Source of the DNA: Saccharothrix deserti
Lineage (GTDB): Bacteria > Actinomycetota > Actinomycetes > Mycobacteriales > Pseudonocardiaceae
Length of the DNA: 64,000 nucleotides
Direction: 5' to 3'
NCBI RefSeq assembly: GCF_009769385.1
Contig: NZ_VKAB01000027.1
Coordinates: forward strand, 62,001 to 126,000
The notes below the pieces were generated by a model, which had not been told where the DNA came from, made no database searches, and worked only from the letters and a program-made list of their open reading frames with translations. Shown here one piece after another: positions 15,011 through 22,669 of the stretch (positions are counted from its first letter, which is position 1; the number at the start of each line of letters is the position of its first letter). Both the position numbers and the translations under genes were made by a program.

Positions 15011-16156
15011 TCACAGGCCCAGGTCGCGGCCGATGAGTTCCTTCATGATCTCGTTGGAACCGGCCCAGATCTTGGTCACCCGCGCGTCCATCCAGGCACG
15101 GGCCACGCGGTACTCGGTCATGTAGCCGTAGCCGCCGTGCAGCTGCACGCACGCGTCGATGACGTCGTTCTGCACGTCCGCGCTCCAGTACTTGGCCTTG
15201 GCCGCGTCCACGGCGCTCAGCTCGCGCCGGGTGTGCGCGTCGGTGCACTGGTCCAGGAACGCCTGCGTCACGTCGATCTTGGTGACCAGCTCGGCGAGGG
15301 TGAACTTGTTGTACTGGAACGAGCCGATGGCCTGCCCGAACGCCTTGCGCTCCTTCACGTAGGCGATCGTCTCGACCAGGACCTGCCTGGCGTGTGCCAG
15401 GTTGGAGATCGCGCCGCCGAGGCGTTCCTGCGGCAGGCGTTCCATCATGTAGATGAAGCCCTGGTCGACCTCGCCGATGACGTTCTCCGCCGGGATCCGG
15501 ACGTCCTCGAAGAACAGCTCGGCGGTGTCGGACTCGGGCTGGCCGACCTTGTCCAGCTTGCGACCGCGCTCGAAGCCCTTCATGCCGGTCTCGACCGCGA
15601 ACAGGGTGATGCCCCTGGCCTTCTTCTCCGGGCTGGTGCGCGCGGCGACCACGATCATGTCGGCGGAGAAGCCGTTGGTGATGAACGTCTTGGAGCCGTT
15701 GAGGATCCAGTCGTCGCCGTCCTTGACCGCGTTGCTCTTGAGCGCGGCCAGGTCGGAGCCGCCGGAGGGCTCGGTCATGCCGATGCCGGTCGTCATCTCG
15801 CCCGCGCAGAACCGGGGCAGCCAGCGCTGCTTCTGCTCCTCGGTGCACAGGTCGACCAGGTACGGGGCGACGACGTCGCTGTGGATGCCCAGGCAGGACG
15901 CCATGCCGGCGCTGGCCTTGGACACCTCCTCGCCGAGCACGGCGTTGAACCGGTAGTCGTTCGCGCCGCTGCCGCCGTACTCCTCGGGGACCTCCAGGCC
16001 GAGCAGACCCTGCTTGCCGGCCTCGAGCCACACGTCGCGGTCGATGTGGCGCTGCTCGACGAACTTCTCGTAGTTCGGCTTGAGGGTGCGGTCGACGAAC
16101 GCCTGCGCGGACTCGCGGAACGCTTCGTGGTCGGGTTCGAACAGCGTGCGGCGCAC
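15011..16156 (-). CDS. Acyl-CoA dehydrogenase, long-chain type
   Basis: A 381-residue flavoenzyme of the acyl-CoA dehydrogenase family. It has the FAD/substrate motif GIGMTEPSGGSD, a central beta domain and a C-terminal helical bundle ending TKIWAGSNEIMKELIGRDLGL. The WAGSNEIM ending without Glu is typical of the long-chain branch, where the catalytic Glu lies in the MERLPQERL helix, also present. It oxidises acyl-CoA to enoyl-CoA in the cytoplasm. I choose GTG 16156 (MRRTLFEPDHEAF) because GGAGGA lies 7 nt upstream; the ATG at 16171 would abut the operator. Divergent from TetR, with two operators between them. Confidence 0.88.
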   Translation of the reverse strand: MRRTLFEPDHEAFRESAQAFVDRTLKPNYEKFVEQRHIDRDVWLEAGKQGLLGLEVPEEYGGSGANDYRFNAVLGEEVSKASAGMASCLGIHSDVVAPYLVDLCTEEQKQRWLPRFCAGEMTTGIGMTEPSGGSDLAALKSNAVKDGDDWILNGSKTFITNGFSADMIVVAARTSPEKKARGITLFAVETGMKGFERGRKLDKVGQPESDTAELFFEDVRIPAENVIGEVDQGFIYMMERLPQERLGGAISNLAHARQVLVETIAYVKERKAFGQAIGSFQYNKFTLAELVTKIDVTQAFLDQCTDAHTRRELSAVDAAKAKYWSADVQNDVIDACVQLHGGYGYMTEYRVARAWMDARVTKIWAGSNEIMKELIGRDLGL

Positions 16157-16172
16157 TCTCACGTCCTCCATA

Positions 16173-16206
16173 CTAAGCGGTTGCTTAGATCTAAGCGTGT
16201 GCTTAG
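16173..16206. promoter_or_regulatory. Tandem TetR operators between acyl-CoA dehydrogenase and tetR
   Basis: Two palindromes, CTAAGC-GGTT-GCTTAG (16173-16188) and CTAAGC-GTGT-GCTTAG (16191-16206), lie 18 bp apart centre to centre. They sit between the two divergent starts and would control both genes. Confidence 0.85.
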
Positions 16207-16243
16207 CCTGCGGTATCGTTCGGGCTCGTGTCAAGGAGAGTGC

Positions 16244-16867
16244 ATGACTTCGACCCAGGGTGAGTTCGCGCTCCTGGATGAGACATGGTCCTCGGTCACG
16301 CCGCCGGCGGCCAGGCGGATGCTGATCGCCGCCGCCGCCGCGTTCTCGGTGCGCGGTTACCACGCCACCACGACGCGTGACATCGCGGCGCAGGCCGGCA
16401 TGTCGCCAGCCGCGGTGTACATCCACTACCGGTCCAAAGAGGAACTGCTGTTCCAGATCTCGCGGATCGGGCACGGGACGTCGTTGTCGGTGCTCACGGC
16501 CGTGTCGGAGGACGATCCGGCGGCCCGGCTGGCGGCTGCCGTGCGCGCTTTCGCGTCCTGGCACGCCGAGTTCCACACGACGGCGCGGGTCGTGCAGTAC
16601 GAGTTGAGCGCGTTGACGCCGGAGCACCTGGCCGAGGTGGTGGAGCTGCGCCGGCGGATCGAGGCGGCGGTGCGCGGGATGGTCGAGGACGGCGTGGCGG
16701 CGGGCGTGTTCGACGTGCCCGACGTGCGCGGGGCGACTCTCGCGGTGCTGTCGCTGTGCATCGACGTGGCCCGGTGGTACCAGCCCTCCGGCCGTCGCAC
16801 CCCCGCCGAGATCGGCGACCTCTACGCCGACCTGGTGCTGCGCATGGTCGGCACGGCGGGGCGTTAG
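16244..16867 (+). CDS. TetR family regulator, likely controller of the CTAAGC regulon
   Basis: A 207-residue TetR. After a 20-residue lead, the HTH runs from RMLIAAAAAFSVRGYHATTT to MSPAAVYIHYRSKEELLFQI, a typical DNA-binding domain for this family. The C-terminal domain would sense an acyl-CoA-like ligand, as in related repressors of fatty-acid genes. The ATG at 16244 has AAGGAGAG 5-6 nt upstream. Two CTAAGC-type palindromes lie in its own promoter, and the same motif precedes FabG-MaoC (7991) and the fused carboxylase (19598), so a regulon is likely. Its 3' end overlaps the opposing PIN-like gene by 4 bp. Confidence 0.9.
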   Translation: MTSTQGEFALLDETWSSVTPPAARRMLIAAAAAFSVRGYHATTTRDIAAQAGMSPAAVYIHYRSKEELLFQISRIGHGTSLSVLTAVSEDDPAARLAAAVRAFASWHAEFHTTARVVQYELSALTPEHLAEVVELRRRIEAAVRGMVEDGVAAGVFDVPDVRGATLAVLSLCIDVARWYQPSGRRTPAEIGDLYADLVLRMVGTAGR

Positions 16868-18129
16868 GCGGGCTGCTCGACCCAACCCTGCTCGTGGGCG
16901 AGTTCGGTGCCCGCCCAACCGTCCCCGGTCTGCCAGACGGTCGCGACGCCGACGTTGTCCAGGCCGTTGAGCAGCCCGTCGCCGCGCCGACCCGGGAGCA
17001 CGACCACGTCGTCGCTCCCCTCCTCCGCGTGCCGGCGCAGCACCCTGCGGATCCACTTCACGGCACCGGCCGGCGTCCCCAGCGGCGGGTTGACGACGAA
17101 GGCGCGGCACCGGTCACCCGCCTCGCCCGCCGACATGATCACGTAACCGTCCTTGTTCGCCGCGAGCACCGGCGTGAAGCCCCGCTTCCCGAAGACGTCG
17201 GTGAAGTCGACCGCGAGCATCTCCAGCGCCAGGGATTCGGGCTGGTTCCGGAGGGAGCGTTCGACGTCGTCGATGGACTCCCCCCGCACCGGGAGACCGA
17301 ACTGCTCCTTCGCGTGCCGGAGGAAGGTGTCCGGCCGCATCATGAACAACCTGACCCCGGCCACCGCCCGCATCTCCTCGTAGAGCTCCGGCCGCGGCCC
17401 TTTGGGGTTGTCGTTCTTGTCCAGGCGCCACCAGTCCTCCTCGGTGTCACCGGTGACGAGGAGGACGTCCTGCTTGCGCCGGGTCGCTTCCACCAGCAGC
17501 TGCTTCCACACCAGGTAGTCGCCGAACGCCCGACTGGCGGCCTCGGTCACCGCCGCCCGGTGCTCGTCCGGCGGCAGCGGGGCGCCGACGCGGCCGTAGA
17601 GCAGGCCGTCGAGGTCGGCGACGACCTGGTCCTCCTCGGTGTCCACCACGGTGACGAAGTCCTGCCTGGTGACCTCGGTCAGGCGCGTGACCACGTGCGC
17701 GTGCGCGTCCCGGAGGCCATGCTCCAGCGACGTCAGCTCCTCGGGTGCGAGCGACACCCGGTTCGCCCAGGCCCGCAGGCCTTGCAACGCCTGGGATTCC
17801 GCCTTCCGCAGGGCGGCCGTCGCCTGCCCGGTCGCCCTCTCGACGTCACCGAGCGCCGCTTCGCGGTCGCGCCAGAACTCGGCGAGCACCTGGTGCGGCA
17901 CCCACAGGCGGTCGCGGAGGCGTCTCAGTGCGTGGAGGAAGTCGGCGCGCGTGGCGGCGGTGCAGCGGTAGAAGTCGAGCAGGGTGGCGGTGTCGAGCAC
18001 GACCATCCCGCGTGCGAACAGGTCGCGGTAGTGGTCCGGCCTCGTGGTGCGGTAGGCGCCGAAGCCGTCGAGGATGCCACGCGGGGCCTCGGAACCGCTC
18101 GGGTCGTCGATGGAGGGCTCGTTGGCCAT
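16864..18129 (-). CDS. PIN-like domain protein (PIN_8 type), putative nuclease
   Basis: A 421-residue protein. The N-terminal half matches the PIN_8 pattern: D46 in MVVLDTATLLDFYR, E84 in LWVPHQVLAEFWRDRE, D203 in FGDYLVWKQ, and D227/D231 in LLVTGDTEEDWW. These acidic residues would bind the metal of an RNA-cutting site. The C-terminal 150 residues (from about FLRHAKEQFGLP on) are not recognised. PIN_8 proteins often occur in defence or stress contexts and can act alone; no antitoxin or defence partner is seen next to this gene, so its role is open. Start ATG 18129. It is convergent with and overlaps the TetR gene. Confidence 0.75.
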   Translation of the reverse strand: MANEPSIDDPSGSEAPRGILDGFGAYRTTRPDHYRDLFARGMVVLDTATLLDFYRCTAATRADFLHALRRLRDRLWVPHQVLAEFWRDREAALGDVERATGQATAALRKAESQALQGLRAWANRVSLAPEELTSLEHGLRDAHAHVVTRLTEVTRQDFVTVVDTEEDQVVADLDGLLYGRVGAPLPPDEHRAAVTEAASRAFGDYLVWKQLLVEATRRKQDVLLVTGDTEEDWWRLDKNDNPKGPRPELYEEMRAVAGVRLFMMRPDTFLRHAKEQFGLPVRGESIDDVERSLRNQPESLALEMLAVDFTDVFGKRGFTPVLAANKDGYVIMSAGEAGDRCRAFVVNPPLGTPAGAVKWIRRVLRRHAEEGSDDVVVLPGRRGDGLLNGLDNVGVATVWQTGDGWAGTELAHEQGWVEQPA

Positions 18130-18164
18130 ACCTGTGATCCTTCCTCACTTTTCCCGCGGACGGC

Positions 18165-18198
18165 ACAGGGCCTCCCGGAACGTTCCGGGAGGCCCTGT
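18165..18198. terminator. Perfect 34-bp palindromic terminator
   Basis: A perfect 17+17 inverted repeat centred on AACGTT, with the arm ACAGGGCCTCCCGGAA and its complement. It lies between the GlsB gene end (18214) and the PIN-like gene start (18129), so it terminates GlsB transcription. Confidence 0.8.
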
Positions 18199-18213
18199 TG
18201 GTCCGGTCGGGGG

Positions 18214-18486
18214 CTAGCGGATGGATTTCTTGCCGTAGAACCCCGCGACGAGGCTGACGCCGACAGCGGCGATCACCACCTGCGCGATGATCTCGATCCA
18301 GTCGATGCCGGGCGTGTCCTCCACGCCGAGAGCCCGAGCCACGAACGTGCCCAGGAACGCCGCCACGATGCCGACCACGATGGTCAGCCAGATGGGAATG
18401 GCCTGCTTGCCCGGCGCCACGAGCTTGCCCAGCAAACCGATGATGAGGCCGACGATCAGAGCACTGATCACACCGCCGATGCCCAC
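18214..18486 (-). CDS. GlsB/YeaQ/YmgE family stress-response membrane protein
   Basis: A 90-residue, Gly-rich membrane protein with three hydrophobic helices. It starts MGIGGVISALIVGLIIGLLG, and IPIWLTIVVGIVAAFLGTF follows; both segments are typical of the transglycosylase-associated (GlsB/YeaQ/YmgE) family. Members are induced by envelope or acid stress; the molecular role is unknown. The gene follows Spo0M on the same strand with a 15-bp gap, so they probably share a transcript, and a perfect terminator lies downstream. The usual C-terminal Gly/Arg tail is short here (AGFYGKKSIR). Confidence 0.88.
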   Translation of the reverse strand: MGIGGVISALIVGLIIGLLGKLVAPGKQAIPIWLTIVVGIVAAFLGTFVARALGVEDTPGIDWIEIIAQVVIAAVGVSLVAGFYGKKSIR

Positions 18487-18501
18487 TGTGCCTCCTGAAG
18501 G

Positions 18502-19467
18502 TTAGTCGCCTTCGAAGAAGTCCCCGATCTCGTCGAGGGCCTCGCCCATCATCATCCCACCGAACACGCCGGCCGCAGCTCCAGCGACCACACCACCGGC
18601 GCCGATTCCCCCGCCGTGGTGACCGCCGTGGTGGCCGCCGTGACCGCCGTGACCGCCGTGGTGACCGCCGTGCATGCCGTAACCGCCGGAGGATCGCCTG
18701 CCCGCGGCCTGGTCCATCCACTGGTGCAGCAGCGCCGCCCAGTCCGTGCGGATCACCTCATCGTGCGACATGGCGAAGTGCCCGAACGAGTCACCGCCCT
18801 GCCGGAACAACCCGCCGCGGCGGTCCGCCTCCAGCACCACGTACAGCCGGTGCGGGTCCGCCACGAACGTCAGCTCCAACTGGCTGATCTTGCCCAGGAA
18901 CTGCGCCGGCGGCAGGAACTCGATCTCCTGGTAGAACGGCAGCTGCTGCGGCACGCCGTGGATGCGCCCCGACTCGTTGTCGGCGCGCTGGAAGCGGAAC
19001 CCGAGGGCGCCGAACGCGTTCAGCACGTGCTCCTGCGACCCGATCGGGTGCACGGCCACCGGGTCGAGGTCACCGGGGTCGACCGCGCCGCGCACCTCCA
19101 GCTCGGTGCGCAGCCCCATCGTCATCCCGTGCAGCGGCTGCCCGTGCACGACGGTCAGCGGCGTCTCCAGCGGCACCGGGAACTGGAAGGGCAGCACCAG
19201 GTTCTGCCCCGCCGCGACGGCGATCCGCTGGCCGACGACGATCCGCGCGAACTCGACGTTGCGGTTGTGCTCGTTGTCGCCGCTCTCCACCTCGACCCGG
19301 GTGACGAGGGACAGCTTGACCTGGTCGATGTCGACCGGGTGGTCGCCGCCCGCGATGCGGACCTCACCGGTCAGCAGCTCGCCCGGCCGGACGTTCGGGT
19401 TGGCCAGCACCGTGTCCACCGAGGGACCGCCGACTCCGAACGCGCGCAACATCCTCTTGAAAACCAC
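18502..19467 (-). CDS. Spo0M-type (arrestin-fold) sporulation-control protein with His/Gly-rich insert
   Basis: A 321-residue protein. Residues 1-240 match the Spo0M family: VDTVLANPNVRPGELLTGEV at the start, an arrestin-like beta sandwich, then the domain with LTFVADPHRLYVVLEADRR. Residues about 266-290 are a run of GGHHGG and GGHGG repeats (13 or so histidines) encoded by a DNA repeat at 18610-18680; a Gly/Ala-rich segment and an acidic end (DEIGDFFEGD) follow. The His-rich part may bind metal. Spo0M acts in the cytoplasm in spore-formers and in stress; its role in this group is uncertain. A 130-bp gap with an operator separates it from the divergent carboxylase. Confidence 0.82.
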   Translation of the reverse strand: MVFKRMLRAFGVGGPSVDTVLANPNVRPGELLTGEVRIAGGDHPVDIDQVKLSLVTRVEVESGDNEHNRNVEFARIVVGQRIAVAAGQNLVLPFQFPVPLETPLTVVHGQPLHGMTMGLRTELEVRGAVDPGDLDPVAVHPIGSQEHVLNAFGALGFRFQRADNESGRIHGVPQQLPFYQEIEFLPPAQFLGKISQLELTFVADPHRLYVVLEADRRGGLFRQGGDSFGHFAMSHDEVIRTDWAALLHQWMDQAAGRRSSGGYGMHGGHHGGHGGHGGHHGGHHGGGIGAGGVVAGAAAGVFGGMMMGEALDEIGDFFEGD

Positions 19468-19597
19468 GGTGGTGCCTCCTGGCCTGCTTCTGGGTCACGC
19501 CCTTGGGCGGATTGTCCCAAGGACGCCTCGGTAGGTGGATCGGTTCCCTCTGGACGAACGCTAAGCGCAGATGCCAGTATGCGACGGCGGTCACATA

Positions 19598-19613
19598 CTA
19601 AGCGGTCGCTCAG
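19598..19613. promoter_or_regulatory. TetR operator upstream of the fused carboxylase
   Basis: CTAAGC-GGTC-GCTCAG matches the regulon palindrome with one mismatch. It directly abuts the GGAGG ribosome binding site of the carboxylase gene. A further half site, GCTAAGCGC, lies at 19560. Confidence 0.7.
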
Positions 19614-19623
19614 GAGGTTGAAG

Positions 19624-22593
19624 GTGCCCACGCTGCTCGTCGCCAACCGAGGAGAGATCGCCGTCCGGGTGCTCCGCGCCGCCGCCGACCTCGGCTGGCG
19701 CACCGTCGCCCTGGTCACGGACTCCGACGACGCGCACGGCCGGTTCGCCGACCGCGCGGTCCGGCTCCGGGGCTCCTACCTGGACGTGGACGCCGTGCTC
19801 GCCGCCGCGGACGGGTGCGATCTGGTGCACCCCGGCTACGGGTTCCTGGCCGAGAACGCCGGGTTCGCCCGGCGCTGCGCCGATGCCGGGCTCACGTTCG
19901 TCGGACCGCCACCCGAGGTGCTCGAACTGCTCGGCGACAAGAGCCGGGCACGCGCCCTCGCGGCGGAGGTCGGCGTGCCGGTGCTCGCGGGCGCCGAGAA
20001 CGGGTTCGAGGAGTTCTTCCGCGCGCACGGCGCGGTGGTGGTGAAGGCCGTCGCCGGTGGCGGCGGCAAGGGCGTGCGGGTGGTGCGGCGGCTCGCCGAC
20101 CTCTCCGGCGCGGTCGAGCGGTGCCGGGCCGAGGCGCTGGCCGCGTTCGGCGACGACACCGTGTTCGTGGAGGAACTGCTCGAACCGGCCCGGCACGTCG
20201 AGGTGCAGCTGGTCGGCACGACGGTGCTGGGCGACCGCGACTGCTCGTTGCAGGTCAGGCACCAGAAGCTGGTCGAGGTCGCGCCCGCGCCGGACCTCTC
20301 CCCCGACCTGCGCGCCGCGCTGCACGAGGCGGCGGCGACGATCGCGCGCGCCGTCCGGTACACCGGGCTTGGCACGGTGGAGTTCCTGGTCGCGCCGGAC
20401 GGCCGGTTCGCGTTCCTGGAGGCCAATCCCCGGCTCCAGGTCGAGCACACCGTCACCGAGCAGGTCACCGGGCTGGACCTGGTGCGCGCCCAACTGCTGC
20501 TGGCGACCGAGGTCGAGCCGGACCTGACGCACACGCCGCGCGGCAGCGCGCTGCAACTGCGCGTCAGCCTGACCTCGACGGGACGGCTGTCGGCGTTCGT
20601 GCCGCCGTCCGGACCGGGTGTCCGGGTCGACACGCACGCCTCGGTCGGCTACCGGGCGGGTCTCGGTTTCGACCCGTTGCTGGCGAAGGTCGTGGTGCAC
20701 GCCGACGACCTGGACACCGCACTGCGCCGCGCCCGCCGCGCGCTGGACGAGTTCATTGTGGACGGTGCGAAGACGAACATCGGCTTCCTGCGCGGGCTCC
20801 TGGACCACCCGGATGTCCTGAAGGCACACACGGGACTGGTGGACTCACTGCCGCGCGAGGACACCGGAGCGCGCGCTCCCGTGCAGGGCACCGTCGTGGC
20901 GATCGAGTCCGGCGCGGTCGTCGTGGAAGCGATGAAGATGCAGCACGTCGTGCCGATCGGCGACGCGCGGGTGCTGGTCGAGGTCGGCGACACGGTGGCG
21001 GAAGGCGCGTTGCTGGCCGAAGGGGTGGACGTCGCGGTGGAGGAGAAGGCCGTCGCGGTCGACCTGGACGACGTGCGGCCGGATCTCGCGGAGACGTTGG
21101 CACGGCACGACTTCTCCCGTCCCGAGGCGGAGGCGAAGCGGCACGCGGCCGGGCGGCGCACGGTCCGGGAGAACATCAGCGACCTGTGCACCGACTTCGT
21201 GGAGTACGGCGGGCTGGCCATCGCCGCGCAACGCCGCCGGCGGTCGTTGGACGAACTGGTCGAGCGCACGCCCGCGGACGGGCTGGTCGCGGGCGTCGGC
21301 ACGGTGAACGGCGGCCAGGTCGTCGCGATGTCCTACGACTACACGGTGCTCGCGGGCACCCAGGGTCTGCGCAACCACGCCAAGAAGGACCGGATGTTCG
21401 CGTTGGCCGAGCAGCGGCGGCTGCCCGTGGTGCTGTTCGCCGAGGGCGGCGGCGGTCGGCCGGGCGACACCGACCACGGCGGCGTCAGCGGGCTGGACTG
21501 CATGGCGTTCCACCTGTTTGCCAAGCTCTCCGGGCGGGTGCCGCTGGTGGGCATCGCGTCCGGCCGGTGCTTCGCCGGGAACGCCGTGCTGCTGGGCACG
21601 TGCGACGTCGTCATCGCGACCCGTGACGCGACCATCGGCATGGGCGGCCCGGCGATGGTCGAGGGCGGCGGGCTCGGCGTGTTCCGGCCCGAGGAGATCG
21701 GGCCGGTGGACGTACAGGTGCCCAACGGCGTGATCGACGTGCTCGTGTCCGACGAGGCCGAGGCCGTCGCGGTGGCCAAGAAGTACCTCTCGTACTTCCA
21801 GGGGCCTGCCAACAGGTGGTCGACCGACGGGTGGTCGACCGACGGCTGGGAGTGCGCCGACCAGCGGCTGCTGCGGCACCTCGTGCCGGAGAACCGGGTG
21901 CGCGCCTACGACGTGCGGACCGTGGTGGAGACGCTCGCCGACACCGGGTCGGTGCTGGAGCTGCGGCGGGAGTTCGGGCGCGGCATCGTCACCGCCCTGG
22001 TCCGGGTCGAGGGCCGGCCGCTGGGGCTGATCGCGAACGACCCCGGCCACCTCGGCGGGGCGATCGACGCCGACTCGGCGGACAAGGCGGCGCGGTTCCT
22101 CCGGCTGTGCGACGCGTTCGCCCTGCCGGTGCTGTCGCTGTGCGACACGCCGGGATTCATGGTCGGACCGGACGCCGAGCGCACCGCGACCGTGCGGCGC
22201 CTGACCGGGATGCTCGTGACCGCCGCGAACCTCGACGTGCCGTTCGGGTTCGTCGCGCTGCGCAAGGCGTACGGGTTGGGCGCGCAGGCGATGGCGGCGG
22301 GCAGCCTGAAGGTGCCGCTGTTCGCCGTGTCGTGGCCGAGCGGCGAGTTCGGCCCGATGGGCCTCGAAGGTGCGGTGCGGCTCGGGTACCGGCGCGAACT
22401 GGACGCCATCGACGACCCGGCGCAGCGCGAGGAGGCGTTCACGGCGATGGTGTCGGCCGCCTACGAACACGGCAAGGCCCTCAACGTGGCGTCCGCGTTC
22501 GAGATCGACGACGTGATCGACCCGGCGGACACCCGGCGCTGGATCACCACCCTCCTCACGACCAGGCCAGGGGAAAGCCGTCACGGTGAGTGA
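19624..22593 (+). CDS. Single-chain acyl-CoA carboxylase: biotin carboxylase + biotin carrier + carboxyltransferase
   Basis: A 989-residue fusion. Residues 1 to about 405 are biotin carboxylase (PTLLVANRGEIAVRVLRAA, then the ATP-grasp loop KAVAGGGGKGVRVV and the LEANPRLQVEHTVTE active-site motif). K438 in VEAMKMQHV is the biotin site. The carboxyltransferase follows from about 500 on (FAEGGGGRPGDTD, LCDTPGFMVGP, AYGLGAQAMA). The carrier domain is short: the usual segment between its first strand and the EAMKM turn is mostly missing. It would make a malonyl- or methylmalonyl-type CoA; the substrate is not certain. Start GTG 19624 behind GGAGG. A CTAAGC-type operator lies just upstream. The tract NRWSTDGWSTDGW (about 735) is a recent in-frame duplication. 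Confidence 0.88.
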   Translation: MPTLLVANRGEIAVRVLRAAADLGWRTVALVTDSDDAHGRFADRAVRLRGSYLDVDAVLAAADGCDLVHPGYGFLAENAGFARRCADAGLTFVGPPPEVLELLGDKSRARALAAEVGVPVLAGAENGFEEFFRAHGAVVVKAVAGGGGKGVRVVRRLADLSGAVERCRAEALAAFGDDTVFVEELLEPARHVEVQLVGTTVLGDRDCSLQVRHQKLVEVAPAPDLSPDLRAALHEAAATIARAVRYTGLGTVEFLVAPDGRFAFLEANPRLQVEHTVTEQVTGLDLVRAQLLLATEVEPDLTHTPRGSALQLRVSLTSTGRLSAFVPPSGPGVRVDTHASVGYRAGLGFDPLLAKVVVHADDLDTALRRARRALDEFIVDGAKTNIGFLRGLLDHPDVLKAHTGLVDSLPREDTGARAPVQGTVVAIESGAVVVEAMKMQHVVPIGDARVLVEVGDTVAEGALLAEGVDVAVEEKAVAVDLDDVRPDLAETLARHDFSRPEAEAKRHAAGRRTVRENISDLCTDFVEYGGLAIAAQRRRRSLDELVERTPADGLVAGVGTVNGGQVVAMSYDYTVLAGTQGLRNHAKKDRMFALAEQRRLPVVLFAEGGGGRPGDTDHGGVSGLDCMAFHLFAKLSGRVPLVGIASGRCFAGNAVLLGTCDVVIATRDATIGMGGPAMVEGGGLGVFRPEEIGPVDVQVPNGVIDVLVSDEAEAVAVAKKYLSYFQGPANRWSTDGWSTDGWECADQRLLRHLVPENRVRAYDVRTVVETLADTGSVLELRREFGRGIVTALVRVEGRPLGLIANDPGHLGGAIDADSADKAARFLRLCDAFALPVLSLCDTPGFMVGPDAERTATVRRLTGMLVTAANLDVPFGFVALRKAYGLGAQAMAAGSLKVPLFAVSWPSGEFGPMGLEGAVRLGYRRELDAIDDPAQREEAFTAMVSAAYEHGKALNVASAFEIDDVIDPADTRRWITTLLTTRPGESRHGE

Positions 22594-22628
22594 CGAGTCG
22601 CGGGGTAATCGTGAACTGTCAAACGGGT

Positions 22629-22662
22629 GACGTGCGGAACGTTGGGGACGTGCCGTACGTTG
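22629..22662 (+). repeat. Pair of 16-bp direct repeats upstream of secA2
   Basis: GACGTGCGGAACGTTG (22629-22644) and GACGTGCCGTACGTTG (22647-22662) agree at 13 of 16 positions with an 18-bp period. They end 7 bp before the secA2 start and may bind a regulator. Confidence 0.5.
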
Positions 22663-22669
22663 CCGGTCC

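Noticed and set aside
18610-18680. Regular repeats that could look like a CRISPR or VNTR array
   Set aside because: They encode in-frame GGHH units of the Spo0M homologue; there are no spacers of constant length.
18616-22593. A very long open frame (over 1300 codons) that would extend the carboxylase at its 5' end
   Set aside because: The part before 19624 is antisense to Spo0M and only open because of high GC; GTG 19624 has a GGAGG site and starts the biotin-carboxylase motif.
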